From Thermus caldilimi (GTDB lineage: Bacteria > Deinococcota > Deinococci > Deinococcales > Thermaceae), in the NCBI RefSeq assembly GCF_004684245.1, contig NZ_CP038452.1:620001-684000 (forward strand): a stretch of 64,000 nt of DNA, given 5' to 3'. Under the pieces are notes generated by a model. That model saw only the letters and a list, made by a program, of their open reading frames with translations. It ran no database searches and was not told the origin of the DNA. This document shows positions 15,691 through 25,752 of this stretch, one piece after another; position 1 is the first letter of the stretch; each line of letters opens with the position of its first letter. Made by a program: the position numbers and the translations under genes.

Positions 15691-16282
15691 GGTGAACGGA
15701 CAAGAGGTGGAGGTCCAGGAGGGAACCCTCCTCCTGGAGATCACGGATCCTCCCCACCTGTGCTACCATCCCCACACGGAAACCCGGGGGCTTTGCCGCC
15801 TCTGCCTGGTGGAGGTGAATGGCCGCCTGCTTCCCGCCTGCGCCACCCAGGCCCAGGAGGGCATGGAGGTGCGAACGGACACGGAAGACCTCCGCACCTT
15901 GCGCAAAACCCTTTTGGAGTGGCTGGCCCTTTTCACCGACCTCAGCCTGGCCCCGGGGCTCCAAGGGCTTCTCGAGGCCTACGGAGCCCACCCTGGGCGC
16001 TGGGGACGGGTGCCCGAAACCCGGAAGGAACGGGAGCCCATCCGGGACAATCCCTTCTTCCTTAGGGACTACGCCAAGTGCATAAACTGCCGCCGCTGCG
16101 TGGACGCCTGCGGGGAGGGGATCATGGGGGTTTGGGCCCTGACCTTGGAGGGAAGGGGCCTTCTGGCCCACCCCACCACCCCCCTGGACCGGCCCCTTCC
16201 CGAAACCCCTTGCGTCTTCTGCGGCAACTGCATCCAGGTTTGCCCCACGGGGGCCCTAAGGCCCCTGAGCATGGAGGTGTAG
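15680..16282 (+). CDS. Formate dehydrogenase iron-sulfur subunit (NuoG N-terminal-like)
   Basis: A 200-residue electron-wire protein. A plant-type [2Fe-2S] domain has Cys28, Cys39, Cys42 and Cys54; two [4Fe-4S] clusters follow, CINCRRCVDAC near residues 134-144 and CVFCGNCIQVC near 176-186. In FdsA, HydA and NuoG this module is the N-terminus of a larger protein; here it is its own gene, placed directly before the catalytic subunit. The start is GTG, overlapping the flavoprotein gene by 11 bp, and only one base separates it from the next ATG. It should bridge the molybdopterin active site and the FMN subunit in the cytoplasm. Confidence 0.88.
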   Translation: MRLKVNGQEVEVQEGTLLLEITDPPHLCYHPHTETRGLCRLCLVEVNGRLLPACATQAQEGMEVRTDTEDLRTLRKTLLEWLALFTDLSLAPGLQGLLEAYGAHPGRWGRVPETRKEREPIRDNPFFLRDYAKCINCRRCVDACGEGIMGVWALTLEGRGLLAHPTTPLDRPLPETPCVFCGNCIQVCPTGALRPLSMEV

Positions 16283-16283
16283 G

Positions 16284-18323
16284 ATGCGCACCACGTGCCC
16301 TTACTGCGGTGTGGGTTGCCAGGTGGAGCCCGAGATCCAAGGAGGCCGCATCCTCCGGGTGCTGGCCCCGGACATCCCCCCCAACCACGGGGCTCTCTGC
16401 GTGAAAGGCCGCTTCGGCCTGGACTTCCCCTTCTCGGGAAAGCGCCTCCTCTACCCCATGGTGCGGGAAGACCGTCGCCAAGCCTTCCGCCGGGTTAGCT
16501 GGGACGAGGCCCTGGATTATACGGCAAGCCAGCTTCTCGCCGTGCTGAAAAGGCGAGGACCCGAGGCCATCGCCATCTTCCCCTCCGCCAAGACCACCAA
16601 CGAGGAGGTCTATCTTACGCAGAAACTGGCCCGCGCTCTCCTCTCCACCAACCACGTGGACCACTGCTCCAGGCTTTGCCACTCCTCCTCCACCGTGGCC
16701 CTTTCCCGTTCCCTGGGCGGGGCCAGCATGACCAATCCCATAGAGGACATCTGGAAAACCGATCTCTTCCTGGTGGTGGGCTCCAACACCACGGAAACCC
16801 ACCCCGTGATTGGGGCCATGATCAAGAAGAGGGTGCGGCAGGGAGCAGGGCTCATCGTGGTGGACCCCCGTTACACCGGCATGGCCGAGGCCGCCACCCT
16901 GTGGCTACGGGTACGCCCGGGTACCGACCTCTTCCTCCTGAACGCCATGGCCCGGCACATCCTCGAGGAAGGCCTTTGGGACCAAGGATACGTGGAGGAG
17001 CGCACCGAGGGCTTCGCCGAGTGGCGGGCCTCCTTGGAGCCCTACACCCTGGAGGAAGCCGAGCGCATCACCTCTGTGGAAAAGGAAAAAATCGCTCTGG
17101 CCGCCCGGCTTTACGCCACCACGAAGAGGGCGGGGGCTTACTGGGCCATGGGGGTCACCCAGCACACCAAGGGCACCGCCACCGCCCAGGCCCTGGTGAA
17201 CCTGGCCCTTCTCACGGGCAAGGTGGGCAAGGAAGGAGCGGGCCTCAACCCCTTACGGGGGCAGAACAACGTGCAAGGGGCGGGGGATATGGGGGCCCTG
17301 CCCGATGTCTTCCCCGGGTACCTGAAGGTGTCGGACCAAGCGGCCAGGAAACGTTTTGAAGCCCTCTGGGGGGTGGAATTGAACCCCGAGCCGGGCCTGC
17401 GCATGACCGAGGTCTTCGAGGGGATCCCCAAGGTGGAGGCCATCTACCTCATCGGGGAGGACCCCGTGACCAGCGAACCTTACCAGGACCACCTGAAGGC
17501 CAAGCTGAAAGCCCTCCCCTTCCTTGTGGTGCAGGACATCCTGGAAAACGAAACCACCCCCTTCGCCCACGTGGTCCTGCCGGCGGCCAGTTTCCTGGAA
17601 AAGGACGGAACCTTCACCAACACCGACCGCAGGGTTCAGAGGATTCGGAAGCTCCTGGACCCACCGGGAGAGGCCCGGCCCGATTGGTGGATCGTCCAGG
17701 AGCTGGGCAAGCGCCTGGCCCGGGCCTTGGGCCGTCCCTGGGCCCTCTATCCTGGCCCCGAGGCCATCTGGGAGGAGGTCCGCCGGGCCATTCCGGAGAT
17801 GATGGGCGGGATCACCTACCGCCGCCTGGAAGGCGAGGGCGTTCGCTGGCCCTGCCCCCACGAGGACCATCCCGGCGAGGCGGTGCTCTTCCGAGAGCGC
17901 TTCAACACCCCCTCGGGGAAGGCCCGCTTCTTCCCCGTGCACTTCACCCCCCCGGCGGAAACCCCCTCCGAGGAGTACCCCTTTACCCTCTCCACCGGCC
18001 GGGTCCTCTTCCACTGGCACGGGGGTACTCTAAGCCGCAACAGCCAACTCAAGGAAGCCTACCCCGAACTCAAGGTGGAGGTGAACCCCAAGGACGCCCA
18101 AAGGCTTGGCATAGGCGACGGGGAGGTGATCCAGGTGGTGAGCCGTCGGGGGCGCATCCAGGCCCGGGCCTGGGTCACGGAGCGCACCCCTGAAGGGGTG
18201 GTCTATGCCCCCTTCCACTTCGCCGAGGCCCCAGCCAACCGCCTCACCCTGAATGCCCTGGATCCCTTCAGCCGCATTCCTGAGTACAAGGTGAGCGCAG
18301 TGCGACTGGAGAAGCTGGACTGA
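16284..18323 (+). CDS. Formate dehydrogenase catalytic (molybdopterin) subunit
   Basis: A 679-residue member of the DMSO-reductase superfamily. A [4Fe-4S] cluster is bound by Cys5, Cys8, Cys12 and Cys39 at the very N-terminus. The metal ligand is Cys132 with the neighbouring catalytic His133 in SRLCHSSS, so this is a cysteine rather than selenocysteine enzyme. The NTTETHPV and C-terminal STGRVLFHWHGGTLSRNS segments are characteristic of formate dehydrogenases. No twin-arginine signal is present, so it is cytoplasmic and works with the two preceding gene products as an NAD-linked formate dehydrogenase. Confusion with an assimilatory nitrate reductase is possible but the HWHGGTLS pattern argues against it. 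Confidence 0.88.
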   Translation: MRTTCPYCGVGCQVEPEIQGGRILRVLAPDIPPNHGALCVKGRFGLDFPFSGKRLLYPMVREDRRQAFRRVSWDEALDYTASQLLAVLKRRGPEAIAIFPSAKTTNEEVYLTQKLARALLSTNHVDHCSRLCHSSSTVALSRSLGGASMTNPIEDIWKTDLFLVVGSNTTETHPVIGAMIKKRVRQGAGLIVVDPRYTGMAEAATLWLRVRPGTDLFLLNAMARHILEEGLWDQGYVEERTEGFAEWRASLEPYTLEEAERITSVEKEKIALAARLYATTKRAGAYWAMGVTQHTKGTATAQALVNLALLTGKVGKEGAGLNPLRGQNNVQGAGDMGALPDVFPGYLKVSDQAARKRFEALWGVELNPEPGLRMTEVFEGIPKVEAIYLIGEDPVTSEPYQDHLKAKLKALPFLVVQDILENETTPFAHVVLPAASFLEKDGTFTNTDRRVQRIRKLLDPPGEARPDWWIVQELGKRLARALGRPWALYPGPEAIWEEVRRAIPEMMGGITYRRLEGEGVRWPCPHEDHPGEAVLFRERFNTPSGKARFFPVHFTPPAETPSEEYPFTLSTGRVLFHWHGGTLSRNSQLKEAYPELKVEVNPKDAQRLGIGDGEVIQVVSRRGRIQARAWVTERTPEGVVYAPFHFAEAPANRLTLNALDPFSRIPEYKVSAVRLEKLD

Positions 18324-18341
18324 GAACCTCCCTAAGCTTTC

Positions 18342-19418
18342 TTAAGCGGTGGGGAAGGCGAAGCTTTCGTAGCCCAGCTCGGCCACGGAGAACCAGCGGT
18401 ACTGTTCGTTGCGGAAGGCCCAGTAAGCGGAGTACACCTTGCGGTAGGTGGCGTCCTTGGCCGCCTGCTCCTCATAGAGGGCCTGGGCCTCCTCGAGGGC
18501 TTTCTTCATGATCTCCCCCGGCCAGCGGCGCAGGCGCACCCCCGCCTTAAGGAGGCGGTTCAAAGCCGGAGGGTTCTCAGCGTCGTACTTGGCCATCATG
18601 GTGAGGTTGACCTCGGCGGCGGCCACCTGGAAAGCCTCCTGGAACTCCTTGGGAAGCCGCTGCCACTCCCTTTGGGCCACCAGGAAGGAAAGCTGGGCGC
18701 TGGGTTCCCAGAAGGAAGGGTAGTAGTAGTAGCGGGCCACCTTATAAAAGCCCAGCTTCTCGTCGTCGTAGGGGCCGGAGAACTCGGTGGCGTCTATGGT
18801 GCCCCGCTCCAGGGCCGGGTAGATATCCCCAGCGGCCAGGGTCTGCGGCACCACCCCAAGCCGCCCCATGACCATGCCCCCAAGGCCGGGGATGCGCATG
18901 CGGATCCCTTTGAGGTCGGACAGGCCGCGGATTTCCTTGCGAAACCAGCCCCCCATCTGGGTCCCGGTGTTGCCCCCGGGGAACTGCACCACGCCGAAGT
19001 CCGCATAGACCTGGCGGAGGAGCTCCAAGCCCCCGCCGTGGATCATCCAAGCGTTGTGCTGGCGGTAGGTCATGCCAAAGGGGACGCCGCCATCGAAGGC
19101 CAGGGCCGGGTTTTTACCCACGTAGAAGGGCCCATAGGTGTGCCCCGCCTCCACCGTGCCCTGTTGCACCGCGTCCAGCACTTGGCCGCCCGGGACGATC
19201 TCCCCTGCCTGGTAGGCGCGGATCTGGAAGCGGCCCCCGGTGAGCTCCGCCACCCTCTTGGCCAGATCCTCCGCACCGCCATAGAGGGTATCCAGGCTCT
19301 TGGGGTAGCTGGAAACGAGCCGCCAGCGCACCTGCGGGGCGGCCTGGGCAAAGGCCTTATAGGAAAGGCTTGCCGCTAAACCCACCCCCACCCCTTTGAG
19401 AAACTGCCTCCGCCTCAT
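18342..19418 (-). CDS. TRAP-transporter solute-binding protein (DctP family, keto/hydroxy-acid type)
   Basis: A 358-residue extracytoplasmic binding protein. It begins with a twin-arginine-like signal (MRRRQFLKGVGVGLAASLSYKAFA). The ligand helix region MRIPGLGGMVMGRLGVVPQ carries the carboxylate-binding arginine, and the ATEFSGPYDDEKLGFYKVARYYYYPSFWEP stretch is that of the lactate/2-oxo-acid branch (TakP, calcium-lactate binder of Thermus). The ATG at 19418 has GGAGG 8 bases upstream. Longer in-frame starts would place the -10 box inside the gene. No DctQ or DctM membrane genes are adjacent, so it is an orphan here. It is convergent with the formate dehydrogenase operon, 18 bp away. Confidence 0.88.
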   Translation of the reverse strand: MRRRQFLKGVGVGLAASLSYKAFAQAAPQVRWRLVSSYPKSLDTLYGGAEDLAKRVAELTGGRFQIRAYQAGEIVPGGQVLDAVQQGTVEAGHTYGPFYVGKNPALAFDGGVPFGMTYRQHNAWMIHGGGLELLRQVYADFGVVQFPGGNTGTQMGGWFRKEIRGLSDLKGIRMRIPGLGGMVMGRLGVVPQTLAAGDIYPALERGTIDATEFSGPYDDEKLGFYKVARYYYYPSFWEPSAQLSFLVAQREWQRLPKEFQEAFQVAAAEVNLTMMAKYDAENPPALNRLLKAGVRLRRWPGEIMKKALEEAQALYEEQAAKDATYRKVYSAYWAFRNEQYRWFSVAELGYESFAFPTA

Positions 19419-19440
19419 ACCTGCCTCCTTTGCGCGTATA

Positions 19441-19468
19441 AGTATACACCACCCCGGGCCACCCCCAA
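19441..19468 (-). promoter_or_regulatory. Promoter of the TRAP binding-protein gene
   Basis: On the minus strand, TTGGGG (19468-19463), 16 bp, TATACT (19446-19441), then 22 bases including GGAGG before the ATG at 19418. The -35 lies just downstream of the response-regulator stop, so the binding protein can be expressed independently of the two-component genes. Confidence 0.6.
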
Positions 19469-19473
19469 CCCCG

Positions 19474-19839
19474 CTAACCCTCGCCCCCGGCCAAGAGGCG
19501 GTCCACCTGGGCCAACAGGGTCTGGGCCTCAAAGGGTTTCCCCAGAAAGGCCTGGGCCCCCGCCTCGAGGGCCTCCCGCCGGCTTTTCTCGGAAACGCTG
19601 GCGGAAAGGGCCAGGATGGGGGTAAAGAGGCCCAAGGCCCGCATCTTTTGGATCACCTCGAGGCCCGATACCCCGGGCATCACCAGGTCGCAGACCACAA
19701 GGTCATAGGGCTCGGAAAGCTTCTCCAGGGCCGCACCCCCAGAAGGGGCCCAGTCCACCCGGTGCCCGGCCCGCTCCAGGATGCGGCGCACCAGGTGGGC
19801 CACCAAGGGTTCGTCCTCAACCAGAAGGATGCGGGCCAT
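19474..19839 (-). CDS. Single-domain response regulator (CheY-like receiver)
   Basis: A 121-residue receiver with no output domain. The acidic pocket is in LLVEDEP, the phosphoacceptor aspartate in LVVCDLVMPG (about residue 53), the switch residue in ILALSAS and the lysine in FLGKPF. It starts inside the 3' end of the kinase gene (23-bp overlap), so it is translationally coupled to and probably phosphorylated by that kinase. With no DNA-binding part it must act by protein contact or as a relay. Nothing in the window is an obvious target. Confidence 0.92.
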   Translation of the reverse strand: MARILLVEDEPLVAHLVRRILERAGHRVDWAPSGGAALEKLSEPYDLVVCDLVMPGVSGLEVIQKMRALGLFTPILALSASVSEKSRREALEAGAQAFLGKPFEAQTLLAQVDRLLAGGEG

Positions 19840-22723
19840 ATACGGGTAGGATAACCCTGAAAAGGCTTCCCTTGCCCTCCTCGCTTTCCACCTCTATCCG
19901 GCCCCCATGGGCCTCCACGATGTGCTTGGAAATGAAAAGGCCAAGCCCCGTGCCTGAAATCCCCCGGGTCTCTGCGCTCTTGGCCCGGGCGTAGCGTTGG
20001 AAGAGCTTCGGGAGCTCCTCCTTGGGGATGCCGGGGCCCGTGTCCTCCACCTCCAGGACCACCTTGTCCCCTTCTTGCCGGGCCCGAAGGAAAACCCGCC
20101 CGCCCTGTGGGGTGAACTTGAAGGCGTTGGAAAGAAGGTTCCCCATCACCTGAACCACCCGGTCGGGGTCCGCCTCCAGAAGGGGAAGCTCCTCCAAAGC
20201 CACCTGGAACTCCACCCCGGAAAGCCGGGCCACGCCCTGGAAGCTCCTGGCCAGGTCCTGAAGAAGGGGCTTTAGGTCCACGGGTCTTTTGCTTACCTCA
20301 AAGCGGCCGGCCTCGAGGCGGCTGGTGTCCAGGAGGTTATCCACCATGGTCTTGAGCCGGAAGGCGCTTTCCAGGATGAGGTCCACCGACTCCTGGGCCG
20401 AGGGGGAAAGCCCCTCTTCCCGCAGAAGCTCGGCCAGGCCCATGATCACCGCCAAAGGAGTGCGGAGTTCGTGGCTTACGGCAGCGATGAACTCCCCCTT
20501 AAGCCGCTCGGCCTCCAGCCTGGGCCTGAGGTCGTGCAGGTCCACCACCACCCCTTGCACCCGCGGGTCAGCCAGAAGGTTCCGCCCCCAGGCCTCCACG
20601 GGAATCGGGGTACCGTCCGCGTGAAGGACCCGGAACTCCCCGGCGCGCACCTCCCCTGGGTGGCTCAAAAGCTCGCGGAATAGGGTCTCCGCCAGGAACC
20701 GATCCTCCGGGTGGACGAAGTCCAAGGCCCTCAAAGGGGCCTTCTTGTACCCCTCCGGGTCATAGCCCAGCACCGGGCGCACGCTGGCGCTCACATAGCG
20801 GATTACGCCTTCCCCGTCCAGCACGTACACCACGTCCTGGGAGTGCTCCAAAAGAGCCTTAAGCCGCTCCTCCTCGGCCTCCACCAGTTCCAAGAAGCGG
20901 GCCTTTTCCAACACCAGGGCCAACAAGGTACCCACCTGAACCAGGCGGGAGAGGAGCCTTTCGGAAAAGCGCCTCTCCCGCCGAAAGCCCAAGAGGAGCC
21001 CACCCCGGAACCCCCCCGCCCGGAAGGGAACCACCAAGGCGCTCTTAAGGCCCAGCATCCGCGCGACCCCACAGTCCTGGGCCTCCAGTACCTCTACCCC
21101 CAGGGGCCCTCCCTCCATCAAGGCCTTTTCCAAAAGGTTGGGCCGGGGTAGGGATTCGGGCAAGGAGCAGGTGCTGTAAAGCACCCGCTGGCTACCCCCT
21201 TCTTCCGCCAAAAGCAGCCCCTCGTCGGCGACGAAGAGGGCCTGCAAGCGCTTGACGATGGCCCCGGTCAAGGGGGCCAACCCCCGTTGTTGCAAGGCCT
21301 CCTTGGCCAGGTCCACCAAGGTCTGGGTGAAGGCCACCTGCTCCCTCAGGGCCCGCTCCATGCGGGTGCGCTCGGTGATGTCGTGGAGGACCAAAACCCG
21401 CATCTCCCCCACCAGCTTTCCCCGGACGCTATACGTGGCCCCACCCAGGCTGAACTCCAACCTTCCCCCCTCCAAGGCAGGCTCCAGGGCTGCGGGAAGG
21501 TCCTCGAGGGACACCGCAGAGCCCACGGAAAGCGCCTGGCGGGCCTTCCCGTTGGCAAAGCCCTCGGAACCGAAAAGAACCACCACCCCGTCGGGAAGCT
21601 CCTCCAGCACCTGGAAAAGCCGCCTCCGCTCCGCAGCCAAGGCCAGGGAAAGCTCCTTCTTTTCCCGGTAGAGCTGGGCATTCCTGAGGGCCACCCCCGC
21701 CACGCCCGTGAGGAGCTCCACGTAGCGCACCTCCGCCTCGCTTATCCCTGGCCCTTCGGGGCCGTGGTCCACCGCCACCACCCCCAAGGCCTCCCCCTCA
21801 GCCAGAATGGGAACAAAGGCGATAGCTGGACCCATCTCCTGGGCCACATGCGGGGGCAGGCTCTCCTTCTCCACCACCAAGGTCCTCCGTTCCCGCACCG
21901 CCTTGGCCAGGGGATCCGGGGAAGAAGCCAGGGGCAAGCGGATGCGGCTGATACCCTCCGTCCAGTACACGTCTTTTCCCCGCACGGTGAGGTAGCCCTC
22001 CAGGTAATCCTCACCCCCCTCCCCCTTCACCAGGGCCACGGTCACCCGGAAGAAACCGAAGCGCTCCGAAAGGGCCTCGGCAAGGGTTTCCAGCACGGCA
22101 GCGGGTTCTAAGGCCTTAACCACTTCCCGGGCCAAGGCGCTCACGTGGGAAAGAGCCTCAGCGTGGCGGGAAAGCTCGGCCAAAGCCCGGTTGCGCTCCG
22201 AAAGGAGCTCGCCGTTTTTCAAAGCCAGGGCCGTGAGCTGGGCCAGAAGGGGCAGAAGAGGCCTCAGGGTCTGGGGGACTCCCTCCAGGCTCAACACCCC
22301 CTTGGGCGAAAAGTAAGCACAGCTGGGACAGACCAGGAAGCGGGTCTCCCGGGTGGCCCGGGGGCGGACCATACAGCGAGCCTCGGGATCGGCCCAGCAG
22401 TAGGAGGCCTCCTCTCCCACCACCGGCAAAAGCCATTCCTCTCCCCGCCGCACGGGACCCTCGGCGAAAAAGGCCTCCTGCACATACCCTTTTGCGTATA
22501 GGGGAAGGGCGATGGCGGAAACCGTGTAGTGGCGGCCCCGGCCCGAGGCCACCTCTCCCACCAGCTCCCGGGTTTCCCGGTGGTAGAGAAAAAGGGCTGC
22601 CCGCTCCACTCCTTCCTCCGTGGCCACCTCGAGGAGGTTGCGAAGTATTTGCACAGGCTCCAGGTCTCTTAATAAGGCCCGCTGAAAACGCCCGAGGATC
22701 TCCCATTGGCCCGAGGTTCTCAT
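19817..22723 (-). CDS. Multi-sensor histidine kinase (GAF-GAF-GAF-PAS-HisKA-HATPase)
   Basis: A 968-residue soluble sensor kinase. Approximate order: GAF 20-165, GAF 190-345, small PAS-like 365-450, GAF 455-600, PAS 617-740, HisKA with His751 in AAVSHELRTP, and HATPase with QVMGNLLSNAFKFTP (N box), DTGPGIP (G1) and SGTGLGL (G2). No membrane helices, so the signal is internal. The first GAF carries four cysteines, Cys109-x7-Cys117-x14-Cys132-x2-Cys135, arranged like a metal or iron-sulfur site. Its partner is the overlapping receiver gene. Codon use matches the neighbours. Confidence 0.92.
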   Translation of the reverse strand: MRTSGQWEILGRFQRALLRDLEPVQILRNLLEVATEEGVERAALFLYHRETRELVGEVASGRGRHYTVSAIALPLYAKGYVQEAFFAEGPVRRGEEWLLPVVGEEASYCWADPEARCMVRPRATRETRFLVCPSCAYFSPKGVLSLEGVPQTLRPLLPLLAQLTALALKNGELLSERNRALAELSRHAEALSHVSALAREVVKALEPAAVLETLAEALSERFGFFRVTVALVKGEGGEDYLEGYLTVRGKDVYWTEGISRIRLPLASSPDPLAKAVRERRTLVVEKESLPPHVAQEMGPAIAFVPILAEGEALGVVAVDHGPEGPGISEAEVRYVELLTGVAGVALRNAQLYREKKELSLALAAERRRLFQVLEELPDGVVVLFGSEGFANGKARQALSVGSAVSLEDLPAALEPALEGGRLEFSLGGATYSVRGKLVGEMRVLVLHDITERTRMERALREQVAFTQTLVDLAKEALQQRGLAPLTGAIVKRLQALFVADEGLLLAEEGGSQRVLYSTCSLPESLPRPNLLEKALMEGGPLGVEVLEAQDCGVARMLGLKSALVVPFRAGGFRGGLLLGFRRERRFSERLLSRLVQVGTLLALVLEKARFLELVEAEEERLKALLEHSQDVVYVLDGEGVIRYVSASVRPVLGYDPEGYKKAPLRALDFVHPEDRFLAETLFRELLSHPGEVRAGEFRVLHADGTPIPVEAWGRNLLADPRVQGVVVDLHDLRPRLEAERLKGEFIAAVSHELRTPLAVIMGLAELLREEGLSPSAQESVDLILESAFRLKTMVDNLLDTSRLEAGRFEVSKRPVDLKPLLQDLARSFQGVARLSGVEFQVALEELPLLEADPDRVVQVMGNLLSNAFKFTPQGGRVFLRARQEGDKVVLEVEDTGPGIPKEELPKLFQRYARAKSAETRGISGTGLGLFISKHIVEAHGGRIEVESEEGKGSLFRVILPVYGPHPSG

Positions 22724-22752
22724 CTGCCTCCAATGGTAGCATGGGAGCGGGG

Positions 22753-22781
22753 TTGCAAGGGGGTGGGCGAAATCTTAGACT
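22753..22781 (+). promoter_or_regulatory. Promoter of the acd-etfB-etfA operon
   Basis: TTGCAA (22753-22758), 17 bp, TAGACT (22776-22781). The ATG at 22837 lies 55 bases downstream behind AAGGAGGAGG. The -10 box sits inside the shared fatty-acid motif listed separately. Confidence 0.75.
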
Positions 22782-22789
22782 GGGTCAAA
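22772..22789 (-). promoter_or_regulatory. Shared 18-bp motif TTTGACYCRGTMTAAGRW, copy 1 (acd-etfBA)
   Basis: On the minus strand TTTGACCCAGTCTAAGAT, covering the -10 box of the promoter. It matches the degV copy at 16 of 18 positions and the fadN copy at 14 of 18. Position over -10 suggests a repressor site. The candidate protein is the TetR-family FadR known to repress fatty-acid degradation genes in Thermus thermophilus; that assignment is inference. Confidence 0.65.
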
Positions 22790-22836
22790 GAGTGGGCCCT
22801 AGGCCCCACCCCTGGCAGGCCGCCAAGGAGGAGGTT

Positions 22837-23982
<1,146 letters not shown>

Positions 23983-23992
23983 GAGGTAAGGG

Positions 23993-24736
23993 ATGAAGTT
24001 CGTGGCGGTCATCAGACAGGTACCGGACGGGGAAAGCAGGCTGAGGATCCAGGGGGATCGGGTGGACCTTTCCGGGGCCACCCTGATCCTGGACCAGATG
24101 GACGAGTACGGGGTGGAGGAAGCCCTTCGCCTAAAGGAGAAGCATGGGGGCGAGGCCATCGTGGTGGGCTTCGGCCCCGAGCGCACCGAGGAGGCCATCC
24201 GCACCGCCTTGGCCATGGGGATGGACCGGGGCATCCACGTGGTTTACGAGGGGTACGCCGATCCCGTGACCGTGGCCGAGGCTCTGGCCCCCATCCTGAA
24301 GGAGGAATCCCCTACCCTCATCCTCACGGGCGGGCAACAGGCCGACTGGGATAGCCAGGCCCTGGGCGGGGCTTTGGCGGAAGCCCTGGACGTGCCGGTG
24401 GTGGCCTGGACCACGGCCCTCGAGCTGGAAGGGGAAACCGCCAGGGCCAAGCACGACCTGGACGAGGGAGCGGAGTGGGTACGGGTACGGCTTCCTGCGG
24501 TCTTCACCACCCAACAAGGCCTGAACGAACCCCGCTACCCCACCCTGCCCGGCATCATGAAGGCCAAGAAGAAGGAAATCAAAAAGGTGGCCTTTCAAGG
24601 GGCAAGCCGGGTGGAAATCCTCCAGGAGAGCATCCAGGAGAAGACCCGGCTTCAGAAGATTCTGGACGGCAAGGACCCCGTGGCGGCGGCCGAGGAGCTG
24701 GTGCGGCTTCTGCACGAGGAAGCCAAGGTGATCTGA
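23993..24736 (+). CDS. etfB: Electron-transfer flavoprotein, beta subunit
   Basis: A 247-residue AMP-binding subunit of the heterodimer that accepts electrons from acyl-CoA dehydrogenases. The conserved GGQQADWDSQALGGALAEALDVP region (about residues 108-130) and the C-terminal NEPRYPTLPGIMKAKKKE, where the lysine-rich tail contacts dehydrogenases, are both present. AGGAGGTAAGG precedes the ATG. It lies between acyl-CoA dehydrogenase and etfA with about 10-bp gaps. Electrons would go on to ETF:quinone oxidoreductase, not in this window. Confidence 0.95.
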   Translation: MKFVAVIRQVPDGESRLRIQGDRVDLSGATLILDQMDEYGVEEALRLKEKHGGEAIVVGFGPERTEEAIRTALAMGMDRGIHVVYEGYADPVTVAEALAPILKEESPTLILTGGQQADWDSQALGGALAEALDVPVVAWTTALELEGETARAKHDLDEGAEWVRVRLPAVFTTQQGLNEPRYPTLPGIMKAKKKEIKKVAFQGASRVEILQESIQEKTRLQKILDGKDPVAAAEELVRLLHEEAKVI

Positions 24737-24746
24737 GGAGGCATCC

Positions 24747-25688
24747 ATGATCCTGGTGGTTCTGGACCATGATGGAAACAAGCTGAGGAAGGCGAGCCTC
24801 GAGGCCCTGACCCGGGCCCGGAAGCTGGCCGAGGCCTTGGGAGAAGGGGTGGCCGGGGTGCTTTTGGCGGAGGGCCAAGCCCCCGTGGAAGAGGCCCGAG
24901 GCTACGTGGAAACCCTTTACGTGGCGGAGCTCGGTCCCTACACCGCCGAGAAGTGGGCGGCGGGAATCCTGGAAGCCGCCAAGGCTGGGGTAAAGGCCAT
25001 TGTTGCCCCATCTTCCCGGCAAAGCCGCACCTACATGGGCCGGGTAGCCTATGCCCTAAAGGCCGGGCTCCTGGAGGACACCCTGGAGTCTTGGGCGGAG
25101 GGAAGCGAGGTCTACGCCACCCGCTACGCCTACCTAAACCGGGTGACGCAGAAGGTGAAAAGCGCTCCCCCGGTGGTCCTCACGGTGAAGCCCAACACCA
25201 CTCCCCTGGCGGAACCCCTGGGCCAGGTGGGCCAGGTGGTGGCGCTTCCCATCCCCCCGGTTTCCAGCGTGGAGGTGCTGGAAAGGGTGCAGGAGGAGAA
25301 AAAGGGTGTTTCCCTCACCGAGGCGGATGTGGTGGTCACGGGAGGCCGGGGCATGGGTGGCTCCGAGGCTTTCAAGCAAGTAGAGGAGCTTGCCGCCCTC
25401 CTGGGCGGGGCTGTGGGAGCGACCCGGGCGGTGGTGGATGCCGGCTGGCGTCCCTATAGCGAACAGGTGGGCCAGACGGGGAAAACCGTGCAACCCTCCC
25501 TGTACATTGCCCTGGGAGTTTCCGGGGCGGTCCAGCACCTGGCGGGGATGAACAAGAGCAAGTACATCGTGGCGGTGAACAAGGACCCCGAGGCTCCCAT
25601 CTTCAAGCACGCCGACTACGGCATCGTGGGGGATGTGCACCAGGTGCTTCCCGCTTTAATCCAAGCGGTGAAGAAGCTAAAAGACTAG
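24747..25688 (+). CDS. etfA: Electron-transfer flavoprotein, alpha subunit
   Basis: A 313-residue FAD-binding partner of EtfB. The C-terminal FAD domain is clear: [52 protein letters not shown] and [33 protein letters not shown] precedes the ATG. It is the last gene of the operon and is followed by a 10-bp GC-rich hairpin at 25710-25733. Confidence 0.95.
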   Translation: MILVVLDHDGNKLRKASLEALTRARKLAEALGEGVAGVLLAEGQAPVEEARGYVETLYVAELGPYTAEKWAAGILEAAKAGVKAIVAPSSRQSRTYMGRVAYALKAGLLEDTLESWAEGSEVYATRYAYLNRVTQKVKSAPPVVLTVKPNTTPLAEPLGQVGQVVALPIPPVSSVEVLERVQEEKKGVSLTEADVVVTGGRGMGGSEAFKQVEELAALLGGAVGATRAVVDAGWRPYSEQVGQTGKTVQPSLYIALGVSGAVQHLAGMNKSKYIVAVNKDPEAPIFKHADYGIVGDVHQVLPALIQAVKKLKD

Positions 25689-25709
25689 GCCCCAGCCGGC
25701 AGAAAGGGG

Positions 25710-25733
25710 GCGGGCAGGGAAATCCCTGCCCGC
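25710..25733 (+). terminator. GC-rich hairpin after etfA
   Basis: A perfect 10-bp stem (GCGGGCAGGG/CCCTGCCCGC) around an AAAT loop, 22 bases after etfA. There is no T-run on either side, so it may be an imperfect terminator or a 3'-stabilising hairpin. It stands between convergent etfA and the small membrane-protein gene and could serve both. Confidence 0.55.
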
Positions 25734-25752
25734 TCGGAGTTAGAGTCCATTC

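Noticed and set aside
25130-25640. Open minus-strand frames within etfA
   Set aside because: EtfA has its complete FAD domain in the forward frame; the opposite frames are compositional.
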